From positions 1 to 64,000 of the forward strand of contig NZ_QUAB01000040.1 in NCBI RefSeq assembly GCF_003387575.1: a stretch of DNA of 64,000 nt. The letters run 5' to 3'. The notes beneath the pieces are model-generated. The model was not told the DNA's origin and did no database searches. It saw only the letters and a list, made by a program, of their open reading frames with translations. The DNA comes from Microbacterium bovistercoris (lineage in GTDB: Bacteria > Actinomycetota > Actinomycetes > Actinomycetales > Microbacteriaceae). How positions within the stretch are numbered: the stretch's first letter is position 1; every line of letters begins with the position of its first letter. This document shows, one piece after another, positions 33,561-42,982 of this stretch. A program made the position numbers and the translations under genes.

Positions 33561-34456
33561 CCCATGAAGGCGACCGAGCGGCGGTCGATGCTCAGGTCGC
33601 GCACCAGGTGCCGGCGCAGCGAGGTGATGGTGCCCGCCTCGCCGGCCAGCCACGCGTACTCGGTGCCGGATGCCGCTTCGGGAACCTCCCAGAGGATGTC
33701 GTCGTTCTCTTCGGAGGCCGGCCCTTCGTCTCGCTTCGCTCGCTCAGGAACCGAGGCGGGCGATGCTGAGGCTGCCGAAGCGCGGCGGGTTCCCCAGGCA
33801 TGCACGGCGGAGGTGAGGCGCTCGCCGTGCGGGGCGCCGTCGCGGCCGAGCCAGGTCACCTGCACGGAGTCCGGGCAGTCGAGCGCGAGGGCGTCATCCG
33901 TGCTGGGCACCTCGATGAACACCTCCCCGCTGACATGGGTCGGCAGCGACTCCACGATCGCGCAGATCGCAGGCGCTGCTGTCTCGTCGCCGGCGATGAG
34001 CACCGTGCCCGCATCGCCGGGCTTCCACTCGAGTCCGCCGCGCTCCTCGGCGCGGGCATCGGGGCCGACCACGAAGAGAGGGTCACCGACCTGTGCGCCG
34101 GTGGCCCAGGCCGATGCCGGGCCCTCGGTGCCGTGCAGCACGAAGTCGACGTCGATCTCACGGGCTGCGGGGCGCACGGCGCGCACGGTGTAGGTGCGGA
34201 TCGGGTTGCGCTGTTCATCGGGGAGCTCCCGCCAGCGCCGGTACCAGCCGTACATCTCCTCGGACGGATCGAACTGCCCTACGTCGGTGATCGTGCCGTC
34301 GGCGAACGGGATGATCAGCTTGATGCGCTGGTCGAGGCCATCGGTGGCGAAGTGCTCCAGGTCGTCACCGCGCAGGGTGATGCGCGTGAAGTTCGGGGAG
34401 AGCGCCGAGATCCGGGCGACGGTCGTGGAATAGGTCCGGTAGGCGGGGTGGCTCAC
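33527..34456 (-). CDS. Siderophore-interacting protein (FAD ferric reductase)
   Basis: 309 residues. The FAD domain contains IRTYTVRAVRPAAREIDVDF and HGTEGPASAWA; the NAD(P)H-type domain contains LIAGDETAAPAICAIVESLP and YAWLAGEAGTITSLRRHL. This is the ViuB/SIP family that reduces imported ferric siderophores. The start is GTG at 34456, 30 bases from the divergent ABC ATPase and next to an iron box. Residues [15 protein letters not shown] in the linker come from a family-B repeat (33722-33752). Confidence 0.9.
   Translation of the reverse strand: MSHPAYRTYSTTVARISALSPNFTRITLRGDDLEHFATDGLDQRIKLIIPFADGTITDVGQFDPSEEMYGWYRRWRELPDEQRNPIRTYTVRAVRPAAREIDVDFVLHGTEGPASAWATGAQVGDPLFVVGPDARAEERGGLEWKPGDAGTVLIAGDETAAPAICAIVESLPTHVSGEVFIEVPSTDDALALDCPDSVQVTWLGRDGAPHGERLTSAVHAWGTRRASAASASPASVPERAKRDEGPASEENDDILWEVPEAASGTEYAWLAGEAGTITSLRRHLVRDLSIDRRSVAFMGYWRTGRAEAS
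33722..33752 (-). repeat. Family-B repeat inside the siderophore-interacting protein gene
   Basis: CCCTTCGTCTCGCTTCGCTC, then GCTCAGGAACC, is the reverse complement of the copA copy. It is read in the same protein frame (PERAKRDEG) in a loop between the two C-terminal strands. Confidence 0.7.
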
Positions 34457-34469
34457 AACTCCACTATAG

Positions 34470-34485
34470 GTTAGGCTTCCCTAAC
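34470..34485. promoter_or_regulatory. Iron box (DtxR/IdeR/DmdR-type operator)
   Basis: GTTAGG-CTTC-CCTAAC is a perfect 6-base dyad and matches the TTAGGTTAGGCTAACCTAA-type iron box of actinobacteria. It lies in the divergent promoter of the siderophore reductase and the ABC importer genes, so both should be repressed when iron is sufficient. A TATAGG box overlaps its left edge. Confidence 0.85.
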
Positions 34486-35358
<873 letters not shown>

Positions 35359-35374
35359 CCACAACGCCTCGGAG

Positions 35375-35398
35375 GGGCCCGACGACTGCGACGGGCCC
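35375..35398 (+). promoter_or_regulatory. Intercistronic hairpin
   Basis: GGGCCCG and CGGGCCC form a 7-bp stem between the ATPase and binding-protein genes. It may stabilise or partly terminate the transcript, allowing different levels of the two proteins. Confidence 0.35.
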
Positions 35399-35448
35399 TG
35401 ACGCACCATGCCCGACGACGACTCACCGTCCACCCAAAGGAAACCCGA

Positions 35449-36471
35449 ATGAACAAGCCCCTCGCCGCCCTCGCCGTCCTCGGCGCCCTCACCCTGGCTC
35501 TCGCCGGCTGCGGCACCACCTCGGTCGAAGAGCCCACCTCGTCCAACGCACCCGCCGCCGCGAGCGACGAGTGCAAGGACGTCAAGACCTCGAGCGATCC
35601 CGTCACGCTCACCGACGCCTTCGGTCGCACCGTGGAGCTCGACAAGCCCGCCGAGCGGGTCGCCGTGCTCGAGTGGCAGCAGATCGAGGACGCGCTGACC
35701 CTGTGCGTCACCCCGGTCGCCGTCGCCGACGCCAAGGGCTACTCCACCTGGGACACCGCCGAGGAGCTGCCCGAGGGCGTGAAGGATGTCGGCACCCGCC
35801 AGGAGCCCAACCTGGACGCGATCTTCGCCACCAAGCCCGACCTCGTCATCGTCGAGGCGTACACCCGCGACGACGCGATCATCGCCCAGCTCGAGAAGTA
35901 CGGCGTGCCCGTGCTCGCCACCCTCGGGGCCGACGCCAAGGACCCGATCGCGCAGATGCTGTCGACCTTCGACCTCATCGCGCAGGCCACCGGCCGTGGC
36001 GAGCGTGCCGACGAGGTGACCGCCGAGTTCGAGAAGCACCTCGCCGACGCCAAGGCCGAGGTGAAGGACGCGGAGCCCGCCGTGACCGACTTCGTGTTCT
36101 TCGACGGCTGGGTCGACGGCGGCAACGTGTCGCTGCGGCCGTTCGGCCAGGGCTCGCTCATCGGCGAGCTCGGCGAGGAGCTCGGCCTCACCAACGCCTG
36201 GACCGGCGAGGTCGACCCGGCGTACGGACTCGGCCAGACGGATGTCGAGGGCATGACCACGATCGGAGACGCGAGCCTGTTCTACACCGGCACCACGGAC
36301 CCCGACTCGGAGAGCTTCGTCGACGCGGCGAAGCAGAACCCGGCGTGGGCGTCCATCCCCGCGGTGAAGGAGGATCGCACCTTCGCGTTCCCCGGCGGCA
36401 TCTGGACCTTCGGCGGCCCGCGTTCGGCCGAGCAGATCATCGACGCCTACGTCGACGCGATCAAGGGCTGA
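35449..36471 (+). CDS. Iron-siderophore binding lipoprotein
   Basis: 340 residues. A lipoprotein signal (LTLALAGCG, Cys21) precedes a type III periplasmic-binding fold (DAFGRTVELDKPAERVAVL, KPDLVIVEAYTRDDAI, GQGSLIGELGEELGL). It captures ferric siderophores at the outer face of the membrane. The start at 35449 follows AAAGGA. It is in the same operon as the ATPase and fused permease. The siderophore type cannot be told. Confidence 0.9.
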   Translation: MNKPLAALAVLGALTLALAGCGTTSVEEPTSSNAPAAASDECKDVKTSSDPVTLTDAFGRTVELDKPAERVAVLEWQQIEDALTLCVTPVAVADAKGYSTWDTAEELPEGVKDVGTRQEPNLDAIFATKPDLVIVEAYTRDDAIIAQLEKYGVPVLATLGADAKDPIAQMLSTFDLIAQATGRGERADEVTAEFEKHLADAKAEVKDAEPAVTDFVFFDGWVDGGNVSLRPFGQGSLIGELGEELGLTNAWTGEVDPAYGLGQTDVEGMTTIGDASLFYTGTTDPDSESFVDAAKQNPAWASIPAVKEDRTFAFPGGIWTFGGPRSAEQIIDAYVDAIKG

Positions 36472-36483
36472 GTCCGTCCCCGG

Positions 36484-36514
36484 TCATTGAGCGAGCGGAG
36501 CGAGACGAAAGGCG
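36484..36514. repeat. Family-B repeat between binding protein and permease genes
   Basis: TCATTGAGCGAGCGGAGCGA followed by GACGAAAGGCG is an intergenic copy of the same repeat found inside four genes. Confidence 0.7.
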
Positions 36515-36565
36515 TTTCAGCTCCCCGGATGTGTCCATCGCTTCGCTCGGAAGGTTGTTCAGTAG

Positions 36566-38635
36566 GTGAACGCGGTTAGTAGTAGAGGCACTGACGTCGC
36601 CGGCATCCCATCGAGGGATGCCGGTGACGCTGCCGCCGGTGTCTCGCAGCGCTTCGCCGCTGTCGGCGTGCTCCTCGCACTGGTGGTCGTGCTGGTGGGG
36701 GTGTCGGCCTGGCACCTGACCCAGGGGACCAGCGGTGCGCTGTTCCCGGAGGGGGACGTGCTGTGGGGGTCGCGCATCCCGCGGCTCGCCGCCGGCGTCG
36801 CCGTCGGGTTCGCGCTCGGCGTCGCCGGCCTGATCATGCAGTCGCTGTCGCGCAACGCGCTCGCGTCGCCCGACACGCTCGGCGTCACCGGAGGGTCGTA
36901 CTTCGCCGTGACTGCAGTGGCCGCGTTCGGCGTCTCGGTGCCGATCTGGGCCTCGGGGGCGGTGGCGTTCGCCGGGGGGCTCGTCGCCGCCGCCCTCGTC
37001 CTGGGTCTCGCAGGGGGAGCGGGCACGTCGACCACGCGCCTCGTGCTCGCGGGTTCCGCGCTGGCCATGGCCTTCCAGGCGGGCACGGCCACGATGCTCA
37101 TCCTGTTCGCCGAGGAGACGAAGGGACTGCTCGCCTGGGGCAGCGGCACGCTGTCGCAGCTCGGGCTGGAGTCGTTCCTGCGGGCCGCACCCATCGTGGT
37201 CGTCGCCACCGTCCTCGCGCTCGTGATGTCGCGTCGCTTCGACGTGCTAACACTCGGCGACGACACCGCATCCTCGCTGGGCGTGCCCATCCGCTCGACC
37301 CGGGCATCCGGCATCCTGCTCGCCGTCGTGCTCACCGCGACCGCCGTGACTCTGGCCGGGCCCATCGGGTTCATCGGCCTGTGCGCTCCGGTGCTCGCCC
37401 GCCTGCTCTCCCGGCTGGTGCCGGCGCTCGGCAGGCACGTCCTGCTGCTGCCGACCGCGGGACTGATCGGCGCGATCGTCGTGATCGCCGCCGACGCCGT
37501 GCTGCGCTTGCTGATCGGGGCGGAAGGGGCGATCGCCGTGCCGACCGGCGTCGCCACCACCGTGCTCGGCGCGATCGTGCTGATCATCATGGCCCGCAGG
37601 CTGCGCGACTCGGGTCCGACCCGGCAGCCGCCGACCATCCGGTTCCGCACGCGCGGCGCGGTGCGGTACCGGATCACCCTGCTCGTGGGCATCGCCGTGC
37701 TGTGCGCGGTGGTCGTGGGAGGTCTGCTGCTCGGCAGCACGTCGCTGCTCACGGGCGACATCCTGCTCTGGCTGCAGGGGATCGCGCCACCGCAGATCGG
37801 CTTCGCGCTCGATGAGCGCGCGCCGCGGGTGATCGCCGCGGTGCTCGCCGGCGCAGCGCTCGCGGTGGCCGGCGGCATCACGCAGGCGGTCAGCCGCAAC
37901 CCGCTCGCCGAGCCGGGGCTGCTCGGCATCACCGGCGGTGCGGGGCTCGGTGCGGTGCTCGTGATCACGAGCGCCACGGCGTCCACGTTCGGCATGCTCG
38001 TCGCCGCCGTGACCGGCGCCCTGCTGGCCTTCGCGCTCGTGTACCTGCTGGCGTGGAAGGGAGGGCTGGGAGCCGACCGGTTCATCCTGATCGGCATCGG
38101 CGTCTGGTACGGCACGACCGCGCTGACCACGTTCGTGCTGCTGCGCAGCAACCCCTGGGACACCCCGAAGGTCTACACGTGGCTGTCCGGCACGACCTAT
38201 GGCCGCATCTGGGAGCAGGTCATCCCGCTCGCGATCGTGCTCGTGATCGCGCTGCCGTTCGCGATGATGCGGCACCGCGAACTCGACGTGCTCGCCCTCG
38301 ACGAGGACACCCCCCGCCTGGTCGGCGTGCGGCTCGAGCCGGTGCGCCTGGCGCTGCTGGTCACCGCCGCGGTCCTCGCCGCGCTGAGTGTGGTCGCCGT
38401 CGGCGTGATCGGATTCGTCGGCCTGGTCGCCCCGCATGCGGCCCGGGCGCTGGTCGGCGCGCGCAATGCCCGGGTGATCCCGGTCGCCGCCGTGCTCGGC
38501 GCCGTGCTCGTCGGCGTCGCCGACACGATCGGCCGCACCGTGCTCGCCCCTGCGCAGATCCCCGCGGGTCTCGTGGTGGCGCTGATCGGCGCCCCGTACT
38601 TCGTCTGGCTGCTCTGGCGCTCGCGCGACGCGTAG
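36566..38635 (+). CDS. Fused double FecCD-type iron-siderophore permease
   Basis: 689 residues containing two complete FecCD domains in tandem, each with about ten helices. LAAGVAVGFALGVAGLIMQS and SRNALASPDTLGVTGGS mark domain 1; VIAAVLAGAALAVAGGITQA and SRNPLAEPGLLGITGG mark domain 2. This FhuB-like layout makes the channel from one chain. GTG 36566 is a weak start. A perfect 10-bp hairpin (36600-36624) lies inside the first codons, so translation may start further on, for example near the VLLALVVVL segment. Confidence 0.85.
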   Translation: MNAVSSRGTDVAGIPSRDAGDAAAGVSQRFAAVGVLLALVVVLVGVSAWHLTQGTSGALFPEGDVLWGSRIPRLAAGVAVGFALGVAGLIMQSLSRNALASPDTLGVTGGSYFAVTAVAAFGVSVPIWASGAVAFAGGLVAAALVLGLAGGAGTSTTRLVLAGSALAMAFQAGTATMLILFAEETKGLLAWGSGTLSQLGLESFLRAAPIVVVATVLALVMSRRFDVLTLGDDTASSLGVPIRSTRASGILLAVVLTATAVTLAGPIGFIGLCAPVLARLLSRLVPALGRHVLLLPTAGLIGAIVVIAADAVLRLLIGAEGAIAVPTGVATTVLGAIVLIIMARRLRDSGPTRQPPTIRFRTRGAVRYRITLLVGIAVLCAVVVGGLLLGSTSLLTGDILLWLQGIAPPQIGFALDERAPRVIAAVLAGAALAVAGGITQAVSRNPLAEPGLLGITGGAGLGAVLVITSATASTFGMLVAAVTGALLAFALVYLLAWKGGLGADRFILIGIGVWYGTTALTTFVLLRSNPWDTPKVYTWLSGTTYGRIWEQVIPLAIVLVIALPFAMMRHRELDVLALDEDTPRLVGVRLEPVRLALLVTAAVLAALSVVAVGVIGFVGLVAPHAARALVGARNARVIPVAAVLGAVLVGVADTIGRTVLAPAQIPAGLVVALIGAPYFVWLLWRSRDA

Positions 38636-38648
38636 GAGCCGGGCACGC

Positions 38649-38670
38649 GCATGGGCAGTTCTCCCCATGC
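38649..38670 (+). terminator. Hairpin after the iron uptake operon
   Basis: GCATGGG and CCCATGC form a 7-bp stem 13 bases after the permease stop. It is a weak but well-placed terminator candidate. Confidence 0.45.
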
Positions 38671-38772
38671 CACCGGTTTCAGGAAGCTCCCAGCTGTCCC
38701 ATAGGGTTCTACGGGCGGTGAACGGCCGCCGATCATCGTGCCGCGACAAGCGGATGAGGGGGAAGAAGCCTT

Positions 38773-39900
38773 ATGGCTGGAACAATGACGCGCGCCCGCG
38801 TCGGGATCGTCACGATCCTCGCGGGCCTGTTGATCGCCGTCGGAGCCGCCGTGCCGGCGTCGGCGGACACGACCGACGACCTGATCGCCGTGGACGACAC
38901 GCTGACCACTGCCGCGAGCACGTTCTACGACGCGTACAGCGACCAGAGCGCACCCGTCGAGGATGTCGTGGCCGCCGCCGACGCCTTCGCGGCCGCTGCG
39001 GAGAAGGCGGAAAGCGACTACAAGCAGGTGGCCGACAGCGCGAGCGGCCAGTTCGCCGACTACGCGAACGCCTTCTCCGGTGAGGCCGGCGACATGGCGG
39101 AGGCGGCGTCGGGCATCTCCGCAGCGATCAGCGCGGAGGACCAGGCGGCGCTGGGCCAGGCCGAGACCGACTTCAACGCGGCACTCGACGCCTACAACAC
39201 CACGGTCGACGAGTACAACGAATTCCTCGAGACCGCGCCCGAAGCGCGCATGGCGGACCCGACGGTCGGCCTGTGGCTGGTCATCCTGATCATCTCCGTC
39301 GTGTTCCTGATCCTGACGCTCGTCTTCGCGCTGCTGACCCGCAAGCAGGAGGGGCTACTGCCGGCCAAGGCCGACAAGAAGGGCAACGTCCAGCAGCCGT
39401 CGCTGAAGAAGCTGCGCTGGATGGTCGTGCTGTGGGCCGGCGTGTTCGTCGTCGGCGCCGCGATCCCGTTCTTCCAGGTGATGTTCGCGCCGCCCGAGCA
39501 GACCACCTACACGATCTTCTGGTACCCGCTCGCGGCCGGCGTGATCCTGTCGATCGTCGGTGTCGTGCAGTACTTCATGGCTGCCGCGAAGGTGCGTCGC
39601 GAAGGATCGGCCCAGGCCTACGACCCGAACGACCCGTCGACCCTCGGGACGGCGCAGGGCGAGGGCTTCGTGCCGGTGCCCCCGGCTCCGGGCGACCAGC
39701 CCGCACCCCCGGCGTACCAGGCGCAGGGCGCCCCGGTCCCGCCGGCTCCGGCGGCTTCTCCGGCTCCCGCTCCGGTCGCGGACGCTCCGGCTCCGGCTGC
39801 GGATGCCCCCGCTCCGGCCGCTCCGTCCGTGGATGCTCCGGCCGCTCCGTCCGCGGATTCTCCGGCCGCTCCCGCAGCGGACGCCGCGCCCGCGAACTGA
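38773..39900 (+). CDS. Exported membrane protein with Ala/Pro-rich tail
   Basis: 375 residues of no recognised family. A signal peptide (VGIVTILAGLLIAVGAAVPA, SADTTDD) leads to about 120 Ala/Glu/Asp-rich, coiled-coil-like residues outside the membrane. Three membrane segments follow (about 165-190, 215-235 and 250-270). The cytosolic tail is a low-complexity Ala/Pro repeat (VPPAPG, PAPAADAPAPAAP). GGGGGAAGAAG precedes the start at 38773. It could sense or organise the envelope; no function is assigned. Confidence 0.7.
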   Translation: MAGTMTRARVGIVTILAGLLIAVGAAVPASADTTDDLIAVDDTLTTAASTFYDAYSDQSAPVEDVVAAADAFAAAAEKAESDYKQVADSASGQFADYANAFSGEAGDMAEAASGISAAISAEDQAALGQAETDFNAALDAYNTTVDEYNEFLETAPEARMADPTVGLWLVILIISVVFLILTLVFALLTRKQEGLLPAKADKKGNVQQPSLKKLRWMVVLWAGVFVVGAAIPFFQVMFAPPEQTTYTIFWYPLAAGVILSIVGVVQYFMAAAKVRREGSAQAYDPNDPSTLGTAQGEGFVPVPPAPGDQPAPPAYQAQGAPVPPAPAASPAPAPVADAPAPAADAPAPAAPSVDAPAAPSADSPAAPAADAAPAN

Positions 39901-39908
39901 TCGCAAAG

Positions 39909-39944
39909 AACGCCGCCCGCCGTCATCCGACGGTGGGCGGCGTT
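39909..39944. terminator. Strong terminator
   Basis: A 16-bp stem (AACGCCGCCCGCCGTC and its partner with one G-U pair) with an ATCC loop follows the stop codon at 39900. Confidence 0.8.
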
Positions 39945-40134
39945 CCGTGTATCCGGCATCCGGTGCCTGCCCGCGAGACTTCCATGCCGGCACCAGACCG
40001 CGTCAGGGCGCGACCGTCGCGTGCAGAAAAGGAAGTCTCGCGGTCCTTATCCGTCGCATAGCCCGCGCACAGGACAGTTCCGGCGCATGCTGGTTGCCTG
40101 AAGGGCACAGGCAGGATGCCGGAAGGAGCGACAC

Positions 40135-41001
40135 ATGAGCACCGACGAACGCTGGATCGACGAGAACGGCGATCCGATCGACGAGGACCACCGCGGGCTG
40201 GTCTACGACATCCGCACCCTCGTGGACCGCCGCCGCGCCCTCGGCATCTTCGGCGGCATCGCCGCCACGGCTCTGCTCGCGGCCTGCGCGCCGCAGACCA
40301 CCGGCTCCGAGGCATCCGAAGCCCCGCAGGGGGCGCCGGGCGGCGCCCCTCCCGCCGAGGACGACAGCGACCTGCTCGAGGGTGAAGTGCCGAATGAGAC
40401 CGCCGGTCCTTATCCGGCGGACGGATCGAACGGCGTGAACGTGCTCGACGACTCGGGCATCGTCCGCAGCGACATCCGCTCCAGCTTCGGCTCCTCGCAG
40501 ACGACCGCCGCCGGCGTGTCCCTCGAGATCGTGCTGACGGTGCGGGATGCCGCGACGGGCTCGGCCCTCGCCGGCGCCGGCGTGTACCTCTGGCACTGCG
40601 ACCGCGACGGCAACTACTCGCTCTACTCCGACGCCGCGAAGGACGAGAACTACCTGCGCGGCGTGCAGCAGACCGACGAGGACGGCACGGTGCGCTTCAC
40701 CTCGATCTACCCCGCCTGCTACTCGGGTCGCTGGCCGCACATCCACTTCGAGGTCTACGAGGACGTCGACACCGCAGTGGCCACCGGTCCCATCGTGAAG
40801 ACGTCGCAGATCGCGCTGCCGGAGGAGGCCAACGCCAAGGTCTACGCCACCAGCGGCTACGAGCAGAGCGTGCGCAACGCCTCGCAGGTCACGCTCACCG
40901 GCGACAACGTCTTCGGCGACGACGGCGGCATCCACCAGATCGCGACGATGACGGGCAGCGTCTCGGGCGGCTACACGGCCGCACTCACCATCGCGGTGTG
41001 A
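40135..41001 (+). CDS. Intradiol dioxygenase-like exported lipoprotein
   Basis: 288 residues. DRRRALGIFGG resembles a twin-arginine signal and LLAAC a lipobox (Cys48), so it is probably exported folded and lipid-anchored. The core has the intradiol ring-cleavage fold: TAGPYPADG, AGVYLWHCDRDGNYSLY and SGRWPHIHFEVY with candidate iron ligands Tyr/His/His. True intradiol enzymes cleave catechols with Fe(III). No aromatic catabolism genes are nearby and the N-terminal dimerisation helix of catechol dioxygenases is absent. AAGGAG precedes the start at 40135. Confidence 0.82.
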   Translation: MSTDERWIDENGDPIDEDHRGLVYDIRTLVDRRRALGIFGGIAATALLAACAPQTTGSEASEAPQGAPGGAPPAEDDSDLLEGEVPNETAGPYPADGSNGVNVLDDSGIVRSDIRSSFGSSQTTAAGVSLEIVLTVRDAATGSALAGAGVYLWHCDRDGNYSLYSDAAKDENYLRGVQQTDEDGTVRFTSIYPACYSGRWPHIHFEVYEDVDTAVATGPIVKTSQIALPEEANAKVYATSGYEQSVRNASQVTLTGDNVFGDDGGIHQIATMTGSVSGGYTAALTIAV

Positions 41002-41050
41002 CGGCGCAACACCCAGCCGATTCCGATCACGGATGCGTAACGTCGAAGCC

Positions 41051-41719
41051 ATGAGCACGGTACCCGCCTCGGACGAAGCGATCGAAGAGGCCAGGCAGCT
41101 TCGGGACGAGTTCCAGCGGTTCCTGCGGGAGTACGAGTTCGGCATGCGAGAGGTCGAGACAAAGATCTCGATCCTGCGCGACGAGTTCCTCTACAACCAC
41201 GCCTACAACCCGATCGAGCACCTCAAGAGCAGGCTGAAGTCGCCGGACAGCATCGTCGAGAAGGTTGCGCGCAAGGGCATCGAGCCCGACTTCGACACCA
41301 TCCGCCGCGAGATCACCGACATCGCGGGCGTGCGTGTGACCTGCAGCTTCGTCACCGATGTGTACCGGCTGTTCGACCTGTTCACCCGGCAGGACGACGT
41401 GACCGTGCGCGTGGTCAAGGACTACATCGCGAACCCGAAGCCGAACGGCTACCGCAGCCTGCACGTGATCGCCGAGGTCCCCGTGTTCCTCTCCACAGGT
41501 CCTGTGCCCGTTCCGGTCGAGGTGCAGTTCCGCACCATCGCCATGGACTTCTGGGCCAGCCTCGAGCACAAGATCCACTACAAGTTCGACGGACGCGTGC
41601 CCGGTCACCTGGTGCAGAGCCTGACGGATGCCGCGGACGCCGCCGGCGAACTCGACCAGCGCATGGAGCGGCTGCACCGCGAAGCGCACGAGTCGGGCCA
41701 CCGCGTGCTCGAGGCCTGA
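41051..41719 (+). CDS. Small alarmone synthetase (RelQ/RelP-like)
   Basis: 222 residues with only the RelA/SpoT synthetase domain: YNPIEHLKSRLKS, ITDIAGVRVTCSF, KPNGYRSLHVIAE and VEVQFRTIAMDFWASLEHKI. No hydrolase, TGS or ACT domain is present. It makes (p)ppGpp or pGpp from GTP/GDP and ATP in response to stress. Start choice between 41033 and 41051 is uncertain; neither has a strong ribosome site. It is convergent with the M20 amidohydrolase gene. Confidence 0.9.
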   Translation: MSTVPASDEAIEEARQLRDEFQRFLREYEFGMREVETKISILRDEFLYNHAYNPIEHLKSRLKSPDSIVEKVARKGIEPDFDTIRREITDIAGVRVTCSFVTDVYRLFDLFTRQDDVTVRVVKDYIANPKPNGYRSLHVIAEVPVFLSTGPVPVPVEVQFRTIAMDFWASLEHKIHYKFDGRVPGHLVQSLTDAADAAGELDQRMERLHREAHESGHRVLEA

Positions 41720-41730
41720 ACGGCCGGGAG

Positions 41731-42963
41731 CTATCCCAGGAACTCGCGGGCCGCTGCGACCATCGCGCCCACGCCGACCTCGATGGTCGGGTGCATTTCG
41801 GGCGCGTAGAACGGGGAGTGGTTGGTGGGGATGTCCTTCTCCAGCGTTCCCGCGGCGGCGGCCGCGCGGAACTTCTCCGCATCCGCACCGCCCCAGAACC
41901 AGAACACGAGCGGCACTCCGGCGTCCCTGGCGAACCAGGACACGTCCTCGCTGCCGGTGAACAGGCCGGGGTCGATCACGGATGCCTCGCCGAAGGCGCT
42001 CCGGAACGCGGCGGCGACGCGGGCCGTGGCATCCGCGTCGTTGATCGTGGCGGGCAGCACGTGCAGCGTCTCGATGTCGGGCTCGCGCTCCGCGCCGGAC
42101 GCCTGCGCCTCGGCGCGCACCACGCGCTCGACCTTCTCGAGCACCTTCTCGCGCAGCGCCTCATCGGGGTAGCGCAGGCTGAGCTGAAGCTTCGCCTCGG
42201 CGGGGATGATGTTGTTCTTGGTGCCGGCGTGGAACGACCCCACCGTCACCACGGCGAGGTCGTGCGGGTCGACCTCGCGCGAGACCACGGTCTGCAGCCG
42301 CATCACGGCGGCCGAAGCCATCACGATCGGGTCGATCGTCGCCTGCGGGCGGGAGCCGTGCCCGCCACGACCGTGGAACGTCACTGTCAATCCGTCGGAT
42401 GCCGACATCTGAGGCCCGGGGCGCAGGCCGATGGTGCCTGCCGGCAGCGGGGTGACGTGCTGACCGAGCACGATGTCGGGGCGGGGGAAGCGGTCGAGCG
42501 CGCCGTCGTCGAGCATCGCTCTGGCACCCTGTCCGTACTCCTCGGCGGGCTGGATGACCACGACGAGCGTGCCGTGCCACTGGTCACGGGAGGCGACGAG
42601 GCGCTCCACTGCGCCGATCATCGCGGTGACGTGCATGTCGTGGCCGCAGGCGTGCATGACGGGCACCGTGTCGCCGTCGGGATCGACCCCGGTCGCCGTC
42701 GACGCGTAGGGCAGGCCGGTGTCCTCTTTCACCGGCAGCGCGTCCATGTCCGCGCGGATCCACACGACGGGGCCTTGGATCCCTGAGCCTGTCGAAGGGT
42801 TCGCGAGCACGCCGATCACGCCGGTGATGCCGATGTTCTCGTGCACCTCGAGCCCGAGGTCGCGCAGGTGGCCGGCGGCGATGCCGGCGGTGCGGGTCTC
42901 CTGGAACGACAGCTCGGGATGCCGGTGCAGGTCGGTGTACAGCGCGTCGAGGTCGATGGTCAT
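41731..42963 (-). CDS. M20-family amidohydrolase
   Basis: 410 residues. It has the M20D (hippurate hydrolase/IAA-amino acid hydrolase) motifs VWIRADMDALPVKEDTGLPY, PVMHACGHDMHVTAMIG and VIQPAEEYGQGARAM, plus a lid/dimerisation domain (FHGRGGHGSRPQATIDPI). It removes acyl groups from amino acids using two metal ions. The insert NPSTGSGIQG before the VWIRADMD motif comes from a dispersed 19-base repeat. It is followed on the same strand upstream by a TetR gene. Confidence 0.87.
   Translation of the reverse strand: MTIDLDALYTDLHRHPELSFQETRTAGIAAGHLRDLGLEVHENIGITGVIGVLANPSTGSGIQGPVVWIRADMDALPVKEDTGLPYASTATGVDPDGDTVPVMHACGHDMHVTAMIGAVERLVASRDQWHGTLVVVIQPAEEYGQGARAMLDDGALDRFPRPDIVLGQHVTPLPAGTIGLRPGPQMSASDGLTVTFHGRGGHGSRPQATIDPIVMASAAVMRLQTVVSREVDPHDLAVVTVGSFHAGTKNNIIPAEAKLQLSLRYPDEALREKVLEKVERVVRAEAQASGAEREPDIETLHVLPATINDADATARVAAAFRSAFGEASVIDPGLFTGSEDVSWFARDAGVPLVFWFWGGADAEKFRAAAAAGTLEKDIPTNHSPFYAPEMHPTIEVGVGAMVAAAREFLG
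42781..42799. repeat. CCCTGAGCCTGTCGAAGGG repeat inside the M20 gene
   Basis: This 19-base imperfect palindrome is the well-known GACAGGCTCAGGG-type repeat found between genes of many actinobacteria and other bacteria. Here it lies in frame within the coding sequence. Confidence 0.7.
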
Positions 42964-42982
42964 GACCCCGAGCCTAGGGGCG

